NCBI GenBank assembly: GCA_023409995.1
Contig: JAEYQN010000106.1
Coordinates: forward strand, 1 to 24,919
Reading direction: 5' to 3'
Source: Cyanobacteria bacterium OH_CBB_238
GTDB lineage: Bacteria > Cyanobacteriota > Vampirovibrionia > Gastranaerophilales > Gastranaerophilaceae
DNA: 24,919 nucleotides
Below, piece by piece: positions 16,608-24,648 of this stretch. The notes below the pieces were generated by a model. The model saw only the letters and a list, made by a program, of their open reading frames with translations. It had not been told where the DNA came from and did no database searches. How positions within the stretch are numbered: position 1 is the first letter of the stretch; each line of letters opens with the position of its first letter. Made by a program: the position numbers and the translations under genes.

Positions 16608-17114
16608 ATGAACCTACAAGTAAAAATTGAGCCAGCAAAAACAAATGAAGATATAATTTCGATCAAAAATTTAGCACTCGAAACATGGAATGAACACTAC
16701 CAGTCAATAATAAGTAAAAAACAAATTGATTATATGCTGAATAAATTTCAATCTACAGAGGCAATTACGGAACAAATTAATCAGGGATATGAATATTACC
16801 TAATTAATGCAACACAGAACGTTGGCTATATAGCAATAAAAAAAGAAAGCGACAAACTTTTTCTATCAAAATTGTATCTAAAAAAAGAATATAGAGGTAT
16901 GGGAATTGGCAGCAAGAGTATTAATTTTGTGAAAAACAAAGCAGTTGAATATAAGACAAAAGAAATATATTTAACTGTAAATAAAATTAATATAAATTCA
17001 ATATCAACATACAAAAAAAATCGCTTTAAAATAACAAATGCGGTTGTAAATGATATAGGCAATGAGTTTATAATGGACGATTTCATAATGACTTATTCTG
17101 TACAACAAAATTAG
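16608..17114 (+). CDS. GNAT-family N-acetyltransferase
   Basis: The 168-aa protein has the GNAT fold: an N-terminal strand-helix pair ('VKIEPAKTNEDIISIKNLA'), central strands ('YYLINATQNVGYIAIKK'), the acetyl-CoA pyrophosphate loop 'KKEYRGMGIGSKSINF' with Arg-x-x-Gly-x-Gly (96-101), and the later 'LTVNKININSISTYKKNRF', which matches the common 'N..A..lYek.GF' region with Arg-Phe in place of Gly-Phe. It transfers an acetyl or acyl group from CoA to an amine; the substrate cannot be read from sequence. AGAAGGA lies 13 nt before the ATG, longer than usual, but no other in-frame start fits because a stop lies just upstream. Confidence 0.85.
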   Translation: MNLQVKIEPAKTNEDIISIKNLALETWNEHYQSIISKKQIDYMLNKFQSTEAITEQINQGYEYYLINATQNVGYIAIKKESDKLFLSKLYLKKEYRGMGIGSKSINFVKNKAVEYKTKEIYLTVNKININSISTYKKNRFKITNAVVNDIGNEFIMDDFIMTYSVQQN

Positions 17115-17152
17115 TGTCAAACAAACACCATATGTTGCGAAATTGACAAATT

Positions 17153-17183
17153 CCTTGATATAAAAACAAAAACAAGGTTTTTT
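17153..17183 (+). terminator. Weak terminator candidate after the GNAT gene
   Basis: CCTTG (17153-17157) pairs with CAAGG (17173-17177), followed by six T. The stem is only 5 bp and the loop 15 nt, so stability is doubtful, although the U-tract and the position 39 nt after the stop are suitable. Confidence 0.35.
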
Positions 17184-17197
17184 ATCCATAGAGAGTA

Positions 17198-17226
17198 TTG
17201 CACTATATAAAAGAATGTGCTATACT
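17198..17226 (+). promoter_or_regulatory. Strong extended -10 promoter
   Basis: TTGCAC (17198-17203), exactly 17 bp, then TATACT (17221-17226), directly preceded by TGC as an extended -10 element. This is among the best promoters in the window. The start would be near 17233. Confidence 0.7.
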
Positions 17227-17232
17227 ATCAAA

Positions 17233-17386
17233 AGTTTTTTAAGATTTTCCGCCAATATTAACTAAATTAAAAAGCCATATTCCTTACACCAAAGGATTAA
17301 AGGTTTTTGTTTAAACACACATTAAATTAATTGTACTAAGTACACCATATGCAGTCCTTTCAATTTACTAAATAAGGAACCACTAG
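17233..17386 (+). other. Long 5' leader (about 154 nt) of the 148-aa gene
   Basis: From the predicted start to the ATG there are about 154 nt without an ORF. The leader contains a short palindrome TGTACT-A-AGTACA (17333-17345) and ends with AAGGA at good spacing. I see no known riboswitch signature and no strong terminator/antiterminator pair, so its role, if any, is unknown. Confidence 0.4.
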
Positions 17387-17833
17387 ATGAAGATCAACAC
17401 CACTCAAGAAAAATCAAAGACCTCATTTGGAGCAATCATTGTTAACCCAAAAGTTAAAGAAAAATTGGGCGATGTTTTTATGTACAACATAGAAAAAGCA
17501 ATAAACAAAAATGAAAACCTGCAGATTTTTGCAAGAAAGCATGACATCTACTTCAGTGCTACAAAATATTTAAAGGAAAAGAATACTGAAGGTATTCTAC
17601 ACTGTATTCTTACCCCGGAGAGTAAAGGCAAAAACTCTTTTTCAAGATTCCTGCATGCAATTACTGGAAAAATGGTAAAGGGCAACACTGATAATCCCTT
17701 TGAAATAAATAAGCTGAGCAACAGCCTAATTAAAGAATATAGGGAAATACACGGCACAAAAGAAATTCTAGCACTTGAAAAATCTTCAAAAGGAGCCGCG
17801 CTAAAAAGTTCATTCTTCTCGGAAAAAGCATAA
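17387..17833 (+). CDS. Unrecognised 148-aa cytoplasmic protein
   Basis: I do not recognise a family. The protein has no signal peptide or membrane segment and is strongly basic (many Lys). It begins with a polar stretch ending in 'TSFGAIIVNPKVKEKLG'. A helix-rich middle follows, then 'DIYFSATKYLKEKNTEGILHC', which could be two strands with a turn, then a Lys/Ser/Phe-rich segment and a final helix before 'SSFFSEKA'. Two Phe-Ser patches and the early 'SFGA' resemble N-termini of small proteins that I associate with Gastranaerophilales genomes, but I cannot verify this. It has its own strong promoter, an AAGGA ribosome site and stands alone, so it is probably a real, well-expressed gene. Confidence 0.7.
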   Translation: MKINTTQEKSKTSFGAIIVNPKVKEKLGDVFMYNIEKAINKNENLQIFARKHDIYFSATKYLKEKNTEGILHCILTPESKGKNSFSRFLHAITGKMVKGNTDNPFEINKLSNSLIKEYREIHGTKEILALEKSSKGAALKSSFFSEKA

Positions 17834-17857
17834 ACAAAGTTAATTAGTCAGGTTCTT

Positions 17858-17886
17858 TTGTCCTAAAATTTGTTTTGTGCTACAAT
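17858..17886 (+). promoter_or_regulatory. Extended -10 promoter of the exonuclease gene
   Basis: TTGTCC (17858-17863), a 17-bp spacer and TACAAT (17881-17886), preceded by TGC. The start would be near 17893 with a leader of about 19 nt that includes the AGAGG ribosome site. Confidence 0.65.
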
Positions 17887-17911
17887 ATAACCCTGAGAGG
17901 GGTATGTTGCA

Positions 17912-18853
17912 ATGCCGAAGAAAAAAATAATTGAAATAGTTTTAGATGTTGAAACAACAGGACTAGATTACACTAAAGAAAAAATGATTGAATTTGCTGC
18001 TGTAAGGTTAGAAAATGGTGTAATCAAAGATAGATTTGAGACACTTATAAACCCGGAACAACATATCAGAAAATCAAGTATTGCAATTCATGGAATAACC
18101 GAAGAAATGGTAGCAGAAGCCCCCACTGAAGCCGAAATTCTTCCACAAATATTAGAATTTATAAAAGATTACCCAATAGTTGCCCATAACGCTATATTTG
18201 ACTATAGCTTTATTAATGCAGCAAGCCAAAGACATTTAGACCAAGAAATTAAAAACCAAAGAATAGACACTCAGATGATGTTTAAAGAAATATATCCCGA
18301 CCTTGAGTCCTGCGGACTTGAGGCTTTAATGCAAAAATTCGATGTTTCTTATGACACCAGACACAGAGCTATGGCTGACACAATAGGTCTTGCGCAAGCA
18401 TATCCGAAGCTAAAAAAATTATACGAAAAGAAATATTCTTGGCAAATTCAACAAATAGATAATATAGAATATCTCTTCGAAAGATACTTAAGAATTCAAC
18501 AAGCAATACAAGTAATGCAGTCTGAAATTCAAGACCTGAAGTCCGTATTCAAAATATATTTTGAACAAGGTGGTGCCCCCATACAATCAGTTACAGGAGA
18601 AACTATGGTATACCAGCTTAAGCATGGTTTCGGATACAATTTTATGGAAATTAAAGATACACTGGATGAAATAGGTGCACTTAATAAAGCAGTAAAATTA
18701 AATCACAGCTTCGTAGACAGATTAGTTGCAGGATATAGCTTGAACGAAGAATTAAAAGACAAAATTAAAAATGCTAGAAAAGAATTATCTGAAACAAGAA
18801 ATGTTCAAATATTAAAATCGGATAAAACCGGAGGATCTAACGGAAACAAATAA
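17912..18853 (+). CDS. DnaQ-like DEDDh 3'-5' exonuclease with extra C-terminal domain
   Basis: Residues about 6-170 form a DnaQ/PolC-epsilon type exonuclease with all DEDDh residues: Asp12 and Glu14 in 'LDVETTGLD', Asp97 in 'HNAIFDYSF', and His151 and Asp156 in 'HRAMADTIG'. These bind two metals and remove nucleotides from 3' ends. Beyond it is a segment of about 140 residues that I cannot assign. It is mainly helical ('YLFERYLRIQQAIQVMQSEI'), with an aromatic stretch 'VYQLKHGFGYNFMEIKDTLD' and a Gly/Asn/Lys tail. It is not long enough to be a PolC polymerase, nor does it show the GIY-YIG nuclease seen in some DnaQ-UvrC fusions. It may be the replicative proofreading subunit or a repair/RNA-processing exonuclease. 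The gene has its own promoter. Confidence 0.85.
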   Translation: MPKKKIIEIVLDVETTGLDYTKEKMIEFAAVRLENGVIKDRFETLINPEQHIRKSSIAIHGITEEMVAEAPTEAEILPQILEFIKDYPIVAHNAIFDYSFINAASQRHLDQEIKNQRIDTQMMFKEIYPDLESCGLEALMQKFDVSYDTRHRAMADTIGLAQAYPKLKKLYEKKYSWQIQQIDNIEYLFERYLRIQQAIQVMQSEIQDLKSVFKIYFEQGGAPIQSVTGETMVYQLKHGFGYNFMEIKDTLDEIGALNKAVKLNHSFVDRLVAGYSLNEELKDKIKNARKELSETRNVQILKSDKTGGSNGNK

Positions 18854-18971
18854 ACAACTAGTTTTTCTTTGTGTTTTAAAAAAGTAAATAAGTATGACAG
18901 TCAGCTTCAAAATAGGCAATTTTGAGCATTTAGATTGTTTTTAAGGGTATATCTAATAGGAGTTAGGAATC

Positions 18972-20819
18972 TTGAAATTCATACATGAATTAATAAAAGA
19001 AAGTGCAAAAAAATATGGTAGTCATATAGCTCTTTCTGATGAATATTCCGGTTACACGGTTACATATAGGCAATTAGAACAAGATATTATTTCAATATCT
19101 GCAGCAATACAAAATTTAGGAATACAAAAAGGAACCCATGTCGCTCAATTTAGCGAAAACAGCTCAAAGTGGATGGTTATGGACCAGGCAATATTAAGCT
19201 GCGGAGCAGTCAATGCAGTGAGGGGATCATTAGCCCCAACTAACGAACTTGAATATATATATAATCAAAGCGATAGCGAAGCACTTATAACAGATAGTAT
19301 CTCCCTAATAAAAAACCTTTCAAGCACACTCAATTCTAAAAATACTAAATTTATAATATATATCGGTAATGAATCAACTTGTGAGCTTGCCGATATTGAT
19401 ATTCAAATAATCACATTTGAAAATCTCCTAAATGCAGGCAAAAACTTAAGTTTTGAAGCTCCTGAAATCTACGAAAATGATTTAGCAACATTAATATATA
19501 GTTCAGGTACAACAGGAAAACCAAAAGGGATCATGCTAACACATAAAAATCTAGCAAGCCAAATGATAGCAATTCCCCCTGCATTAAAATTAAAAGAAAC
19601 AAAAACAATAACTCTGGTTTTACCTATTTGGCATGCTTATGAAAGAACTTGTGAATACTACACACTTACATTAGGTACAAAAAATTGCTACACGAATGTG
19701 AAAAATTTCAAAAAAGATCTAATAAAGCACAAACCTCACTATTTAATTGCAGTACCACGAATATGGGAATCTTTTTATGAAGGGATAATGGGTGAAATAA
19801 ACAAAAAATCAGCTCAAGTAAAGCATGTGGTTAATTTCTTCCTTTCAACGTCACAAAAAGTAAGTATAGCTAAAAGAATCCTTAATAAGGATTGCATTTA
19901 TAATCAAAATCCTTCAGCTGTTGAGAGATTGAAAAATAGCATTAAAGCGACAACAATGTCTCCAATACATAAACTTGGTGAAAAGATACTATATAGCAAG
20001 TTCAAGAAAGCCTTGGGTGGAAGATTTTTAAAAGGAATCAGCGGTGGCGGAGCACTTGCTGCCCACGTTGATGATTTTTTTATGTCAGTTGGTGTAAATA
20101 TATATGTCGGGTATGGCCTCACTGAAACATCTCCTGTCCTTGCAGTAAGACTAGAAGATGATAACAAACCTTACTCGACAGGTCCGGCATTACTTGATAC
20201 TCAATTCCTAATTGCAGATCAAGACACATTACAGCCCGTACCCAAGGGCCAAAAAGGCATTGTACTAGTAAAAGGCCCACAGGTTATGAAAGGTTACTAT
20301 AAGGACCCTGAAACAACAAAAAAAGTTATTTTATCAAACGGATATTTCATAACCGGAGATATAGGATGGCTAACTCAAGACAATAATCTTGTTTTAACAG
20401 GGCGAGCAAAAGACATTATAGTTCTTTCCAACGGAGAAAATATAGAACCTGAAGCAATAGAACAAAGCTGCATGTCCTCTCCGTTTGTCAAACAAATAGT
20501 TTTGGCCGGTCAGGACAAAAGCTCATTATCAGCACTGGTCGTACCGGACTACGATGCAATAAAAGAACTTGCTCAAAAGAAAAATATAAATATCGACAAT
20601 CCTTTAAATTCAAAAGAATTAAAAAATGAAGTACTAAAAGAACTAAGAAAAAGAGAACAAGCCAGAACAACATTCAGAGCTCATGAGAGACTATCCAATA
20701 TTGAATTTGTAGAGGAAGAATTCAGCCCTGAAAACGGGCTTATGACACAAACTGCAAAAATTAAAAAGAACGAAGTCTACGAAAAATACAAAAATAAAAT
20801 TGAAGCAATGTATAGATAG
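18972..20819 (+). CDS. Long-chain fatty acid-CoA (or acyl-ACP) synthetase
   Basis: This 615-aa AMP-forming enzyme activates fatty acids via acyl-adenylate. Motifs in order: P-loop-like 'YSSGTTGKPKG' (176-186), 'PIWHAYERTCEY' (218-229), 'YGLTETSPV' (381-389), 'GYFITGDIGW' (457-466), hinge 'GRAKDIIVLSNGENIEPE' (477-494) and a late catalytic Lys in the 'TQTAKIKK' region. The insert of about 100 residues between 270 and 360 and the 'LSNGEN' wording are typical of long-chain enzymes such as FadD15 and of cyanobacterial/plastid acyl-ACP synthetases. Sequence alone does not separate CoA from ACP as acceptor. The start is TTG; AGGAG lies 9 nt upstream. I found no convincing promoter in the 118-bp gap before it. 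Confidence 0.88.
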   Translation: MKFIHELIKESAKKYGSHIALSDEYSGYTVTYRQLEQDIISISAAIQNLGIQKGTHVAQFSENSSKWMVMDQAILSCGAVNAVRGSLAPTNELEYIYNQSDSEALITDSISLIKNLSSTLNSKNTKFIIYIGNESTCELADIDIQIITFENLLNAGKNLSFEAPEIYENDLATLIYSSGTTGKPKGIMLTHKNLASQMIAIPPALKLKETKTITLVLPIWHAYERTCEYYTLTLGTKNCYTNVKNFKKDLIKHKPHYLIAVPRIWESFYEGIMGEINKKSAQVKHVVNFFLSTSQKVSIAKRILNKDCIYNQNPSAVERLKNSIKATTMSPIHKLGEKILYSKFKKALGGRFLKGISGGGALAAHVDDFFMSVGVNIYVGYGLTETSPVLAVRLEDDNKPYSTGPALLDTQFLIADQDTLQPVPKGQKGIVLVKGPQVMKGYYKDPETTKKVILSNGYFITGDIGWLTQDNNLVLTGRAKDIIVLSNGENIEPEAIEQSCMSSPFVKQIVLAGQDKSSLSALVVPDYDAIKELAQKKNINIDNPLNSKELKNEVLKELRKREQARTTFRAHERLSNIEFVEEEFSPENGLMTQTAKIKKNEVYEKYKNKIEAMYR

Positions 20820-20853
20820 CTTCACAATAATATTTTCCTGCAAATATTTATTT

Positions 20854-20900
20854 TATAATAGCGTTAGTGACTAATTGTCTTTAGCGCTATTTTTAATTTT
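20854..20900 (+). terminator. Terminator-like hairpin before obg, overlapped by a TATAAT
   Basis: AATAGCG (20857-20863) pairs with CGCTATT (20885-20891) across a 21-nt loop, followed by a T-rich run; this could end the acyl synthetase transcript. The same stretch begins with a perfect TATAAT (20854-20859) that could instead serve obg, although no good -35 lies 17 bp upstream. The two readings are alternatives or may coexist. Confidence 0.4.
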
Positions 20901-20919
20901 TAATCAAGAAGGAATATAA

Positions 20920-22185
20920 ATGTTTTTAGATAAAGCCAAAATAAAAATACTCTCAGGTAAAGGTGGCAACGGAATGGTTGCCTGGAGACGAGAGAAATAT
21001 GTAGATAAAGGCGGTCCGGCTGGTGGTGATGGAGGCCGTGGAGGTGATATATATTTTATTGCTGATGAAAACCTAACAACACTTATGGACTTCAAATTTA
21101 AATCTATATACAAAGGTGAAGATGGAGAAAATGGCAGAGGCAAAAGTCAACACGGCAGAGGCGGTAAAGACTTATACATAAAAGTGCCTGTTGGAACAAT
21201 AATTAGAGATTTATCTACGGACAAAATAATTGCTGACTTAACCCATAACGAACAAACAATAATAATGGCAAAAGGCGGCAGAGGTGGTAGAGGAAACTCT
21301 CGTTTTGCAACATCACAAAAGCGAGCTCCTCAATTTTGCGAACCTGGTGAAGCAGGAATAGAAAGAGATTTAGAACTAGAATTGAAGTTGCTTGCAGATG
21401 TTGGCCTTCTTGGAATGCCAAATGCAGGTAAGTCAACGCTGATAAGCGTAATTAGTTCAGCAAAACCAAAAATAGCAGATTATCCTTTTACTACTCTCGT
21501 TCCCCACCTTGGTGTAGTAAGAAAGACTAACGGCGACGGATACGTAGTTGCAGACATTCCAGGACTAATTGAAGGAGCTTCTGATGGAATTGGCCTCGGG
21601 CATGAATTTTTGAGACATGTGGAACGATGTAAATTTTTAATCCACCTTGTAGATATAACTCAAGAGGATCCAATTAAAAACTACACAACAATAAATAATG
21701 AATTGAAAAAACACGGAACCAGATTAAGCGACGTATATCAAATTATTGCACTCAATAAGATTGATTCTGTTGAATTAGATACTCAAGCTAAATTTTACAA
21801 AGAATTCAAGGAGCTGTCTAAAGATGTTTTCTTAATCTCTGCTGCGACAAAAGAAAACTTAGAGGAATTCATCAGTTTTGTATCTCAGAAAGTAGAGGAA
21901 ATACCAAAACCTCATATAGAGATAGAAATTGAAGAAGACTTAGGAGCATTTGACAATGATGATAGTGCTTATAGTGTTTTCAAAGTTGATAAAAATTCAT
22001 TTATAGTTGAAGGCGGTAAAATAATAAGGCTCGCAAATGTAACAGACTCCAGAAATATTGATCAAATACACCGTTTCCAAAATATATTAAATGATATGGG
22101 TGTATATGAAGCATTAAAAGAAGCTGGTGTAAAAGATGGTGATGCTGTTAAAATCGGTCACATAGAGTTCGATTATTACTCATAA
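20920..22185 (+). CDS. obg: Obg-family GTPase (ObgE/CgtA)
   Basis: Obg is an essential GTPase that binds the 50S subunit and links ribosome assembly to stress and growth state. The 421-aa protein has all three domains. The Gly-rich Obg fold includes 'GGPAGGDGGRGGDIYF' (31-46). The G domain has G1 'GMPNAGKS' (165-172), G2 threonines near 191-192, G3 'DIPG' (212-215), G4 'NKID' (279-282) and G5 'SAAT' (307-310). The C-terminal OCT domain covers about 350-419 ('FKVDKNSFIVEGG', 'DGDAVKIGHIEFDY'). AAGAAGGA lies 6 nt before the ATG. Confidence 0.97.
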   Translation: MFLDKAKIKILSGKGGNGMVAWRREKYVDKGGPAGGDGGRGGDIYFIADENLTTLMDFKFKSIYKGEDGENGRGKSQHGRGGKDLYIKVPVGTIIRDLSTDKIIADLTHNEQTIIMAKGGRGGRGNSRFATSQKRAPQFCEPGEAGIERDLELELKLLADVGLLGMPNAGKSTLISVISSAKPKIADYPFTTLVPHLGVVRKTNGDGYVVADIPGLIEGASDGIGLGHEFLRHVERCKFLIHLVDITQEDPIKNYTTINNELKKHGTRLSDVYQIIALNKIDSVELDTQAKFYKEFKELSKDVFLISAATKENLEEFISFVSQKVEEIPKPHIEIEIEEDLGAFDNDDSAYSVFKVDKNSFIVEGGKIIRLANVTDSRNIDQIHRFQNILNDMGVYEALKEAGVKDGDAVKIGHIEFDYYS

Positions 22186-22199
22186 CCATTATGAGTAAT
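22175..22199. terminator. Hairpin shared by obg and mutS2 ends
   Basis: An 11-bp perfect stem (ATTACTCATAA at 22175-22185, complement at 22189-22199) with a 3-nt loop CCA contains the obg stop codon and reaches the first base of the mutS2 stop codon on the other strand. It lies exactly between convergent genes and probably serves both, although there is no long U-tract on either side. Confidence 0.6.
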
Positions 22200-24565
22200 T
22201 AATTCACATCAATTACTATAACGCCATCTCCACCCTCGGGAGACTCTCCAACTCTATATTTTGCCACATATGGTGATGTGGAGGCATAATCCCTAACAGC
22301 GTGCTTTAAAGCTCCTGTTCCATGACCATGAATAACATAGACTGGAGACAAATTTGCAAGACTGGCCTTATCTAAATATGAATCAAGTGAATCAAGAGCT
22401 TCATCGACCCTATAACCTCTTAAATCTAAAGTTTGGGAGATTTCATGTCTTCTAAGGGAAATTTTTGTATTATTCCCTAATGTTTTTTTTGCAGGGTTTC
22501 TAACTAGTTTTTTATCAAATACAGCTAGTTTATTTGCTTTTAAAACGGTTCTAATCAACCCCATCTGAATTGTCACACTGCCACTTTTATCTGGCAATGA
22601 AACAAGTTCTACTTCCTGATTTAAGTTCTTCAACATCAACTTATCTCCAGGTTTTACAATTTGCCAATCAATAGATTTATAAGTTTCTGCCAGATTTTCT
22701 TCTTCTTTGGAAAAATCATTTCTAGCCCCAGACTCAATACTAGCGAGCCTAGACAAATTTCTCCTCGCTATTTTTTCACTCTTTTGTTGACGAACCTCTT
22801 TCAATATCTGTTTTATTTCTTCTCTCGCGTCAGTAATGGCTGTATCAAATTTTTTCTTATAAATATCAATATTTTTTTTCTTATTTTTTCTTATGTCAGT
22901 GAGTTTTTCTTGAAGTTCATCTTCCATTGTTTTCAATTTTTCTTCACTCTCCAGAACTGATTTTGTTGTCTGAGAAAGTTGATGTTGAGTTGTCTGTAAA
23001 CCTTCAAGAACACCAGCTGTAAAATCTTTTTGATTATGGTGTATAGCTCTTGCTTTAGAGTATATTTGTTCACTTATACCCAAATTTTTTGCAATAGCAA
23101 TAGCATTACTCGCACCAGGGATTCCAATTAATAGTTTATACGTTGGAGATAATGTATTTAAGTCAAATTCCACACTGGCATTCACAAATCCTTTTTTTAA
23201 ATAAGCAAGGGACTTCAGCTCTCCGTAATGCGTCGTTACAACACAAAAAACACCTTTTTCCTGTAAAAACTCTAATATTGCCTGAGCAAGAGATGCGCCT
23301 TCTGCGGGATCTGTACCTGCCGATATTTCATCCAATAAAACTAGTGCTTCTGAATCTGCTTGATTCAATATAGCAACTATATTGTTCATATGTGAAGAAA
23401 ATGTGGATAAGCTTTGAGCAATACTTTGTTCATCTCCAATATCTGCAAATATATTTTTAAAAGGATAAATTGATGCTTCAAAGCATGGCACATGTAACCC
23501 TGCCCTACTCATCAAGACACACAAACCAACCGTTTTAAGAACAACAGTTTTTCCACCAGTGTTAGAACCTGTGATAATGATACAGTTATTTTCAGAATTA
23601 ATTGAAAAATCATTTTCTATAATATTTTTAGTAACTTTCATTAAAACAGGATTTTTCATCCCTTTTAGAGAAATTGCTTTTTCATCAAGTATATTAGGTT
23701 GAACACCGTCAATTTCAATTGAATATTTTGCCTTTGCAAAAATAAAATCAATGTCTATAAGATTGGCTAAGGAATTTGAGATTTGATCATGGAATTGAGA
23801 AATTTCCTCAGATAATTCTTTTAATACTCTCTCTATCTCAACATTAATCTTTATTTCAATTTCTTTTATTTTATTATCTAGCTCAACAAGCTCTTTAGGC
23901 TCGATAAAATAGGTTTGGTTGCTTGCCGATATATCATGTACAATACCCGAAACTTTATTTTTGCACTCTGCTTTAACCTGAAAAACAGTTCTGCCTTCTC
24001 TTTGTGTATACACAGTATCTTGCAAATTTGCAACAAAAGATTGATTAGAAAGAAGTCTGGCTATAGATTCTTTTATATTATAACTAGTTGACCTTAAAGC
24101 GTGAAATAGGCTTGAAAGTTCTCTAGATGCATTTTCTTTGACATTTAACGACGAATCAAAAGTATCAAATATTTTATCTTCCAATTCTTTATTTACAAAA
24201 AGTCCATTATTTTTCGCTGACAACTCTGGGAATTCTTTTTCAAATTTTTCTAAATAATTTCTTATAATTCTATAATTTCGCAGGTTTTCGCCAATCTGAA
24301 AAATTTCACCCTCAGATAGCCTTATTCTTTTTTTTAGATCCTCCAAATTTTTACGAATATCCCTAATATGTTCTAAAGGAAAAACAAACCCAGAAGTTAA
24401 AAGTTTTTTCGCTTGTGTTGTTAATTCAATTTGCTCTCTTATATCAGAAGTGTTATCCAATAATTCAGAATTAACACATCGTTCTCTGCCCAAAGTACTA
24501 ACAGCGTGCCTACTCAAAAATTCTAAGACTTTGTCAAATTCTAATATTTTGTAAGATTTTTTCAT
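22199..24565 (-). CDS. mutS2: MutS2 (Smr-domain MutS homologue)
   Basis: MutS2 is a MutS-like ATPase. In different bacteria it suppresses recombination or splits collided ribosomes. With the chosen start the protein has 788 residues: an N-terminal helical core/lever region, Walker A 'GSNTGGKT' (333-340), Walker B 'LVLLDE' (408-413) followed by 'ISAGTDPAEGASL', then 'TTHYGELK', a long charged coiled coil (about 510-610), a KOW-like beta segment, and a C-terminal Smr nuclease domain from about 713 with 'HGHGTGALKHAVR' (from 746). The DxHG-type Smr motif appears as 'LDLRGYRVDEAL'. I reject the longer TTG start 12 codons upstream: the family begins as 'K-x-x-LEFDKVLE', and the TTG itself is the -35 box of the promoter. 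No ribosome site precedes the ATG, so translation is probably leaderless. Confidence 0.93.
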   Translation of the reverse strand: MKKSYKILEFDKVLEFLSRHAVSTLGRERCVNSELLDNTSDIREQIELTTQAKKLLTSGFVFPLEHIRDIRKNLEDLKKRIRLSEGEIFQIGENLRNYRIIRNYLEKFEKEFPELSAKNNGLFVNKELEDKIFDTFDSSLNVKENASRELSSLFHALRSTSYNIKESIARLLSNQSFVANLQDTVYTQREGRTVFQVKAECKNKVSGIVHDISASNQTYFIEPKELVELDNKIKEIEIKINVEIERVLKELSEEISQFHDQISNSLANLIDIDFIFAKAKYSIEIDGVQPNILDEKAISLKGMKNPVLMKVTKNIIENDFSINSENNCIIITGSNTGGKTVVLKTVGLCVLMSRAGLHVPCFEASIYPFKNIFADIGDEQSIAQSLSTFSSHMNNIVAILNQADSEALVLLDEISAGTDPAEGASLAQAILEFLQEKGVFCVVTTHYGELKSLAYLKKGFVNASVEFDLNTLSPTYKLLIGIPGASNAIAIAKNLGISEQIYSKARAIHHNQKDFTAGVLEGLQTTQHQLSQTTKSVLESEEKLKTMEDELQEKLTDIRKNKKKNIDIYKKKFDTAITDAREEIKQILKEVRQQKSEKIARRNLSRLASIESGARNDFSKEEENLAETYKSIDWQIVKPGDKLMLKNLNQEVELVSLPDKSGSVTIQMGLIRTVLKANKLAVFDKKLVRNPAKKTLGNNTKISLRRHEISQTLDLRGYRVDEALDSLDSYLDKASLANLSPVYVIHGHGTGALKHAVRDYASTSPYVAKYRVGESPEGGDGVIVIDVN

Positions 24566-24572
24566 ATTTAGA

Positions 24573-24601
24573 ATTATATCTAAATGTACTCTAAATAGCA
24601 A
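24573..24601 (-). promoter_or_regulatory. mutS2 promoter giving a leaderless transcript
   Basis: On the - strand TTGCTA (24596-24601), exactly 17 bp, then a perfect TATAAT (24573-24578). Seven nt further downstream is the ATG of mutS2, so transcription should begin at or next to the start codon. The -35 box starts in the T-run of the preceding terminator. Confidence 0.65.
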
Positions 24602-24627
24602 AAAAGGCGAGCATAAAGCTGCCTTTT
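24600..24627 (-). terminator. Intrinsic terminator of the small heat-shock gene
   Basis: Read on the - strand: AAAAGGC-AGC, loop TTTAT, GCT, a bulged C, then GCCTTTT ending in six T. The stem has 10 bp with one bulge. It lies about 22 nt after the Hsp20-like stop, so that gene and mutS2 are separate transcription units. Confidence 0.8.
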
Positions 24628-24648
24628 AAGCTTTTTTAATAACATTGA

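Noticed and set aside
16826..17086. - strand ORF over the GNAT gene
   Set aside because: Hydrophobic shadow of the Lys/Ile-rich GNAT codons with no start signals; the + strand frame has a clear acetyl-CoA motif.
17233..17386. Riboswitch or tRNA in the long leader
   Set aside because: I found no conserved riboswitch core, no cloverleaf and no terminator/antiterminator pair.
24599..24601. TTG as mutS2 start, giving 12 more residues
   Set aside because: This TTG is part of the -35 box, has no ribosome site, and the extra residues do not fit the family N-terminus.
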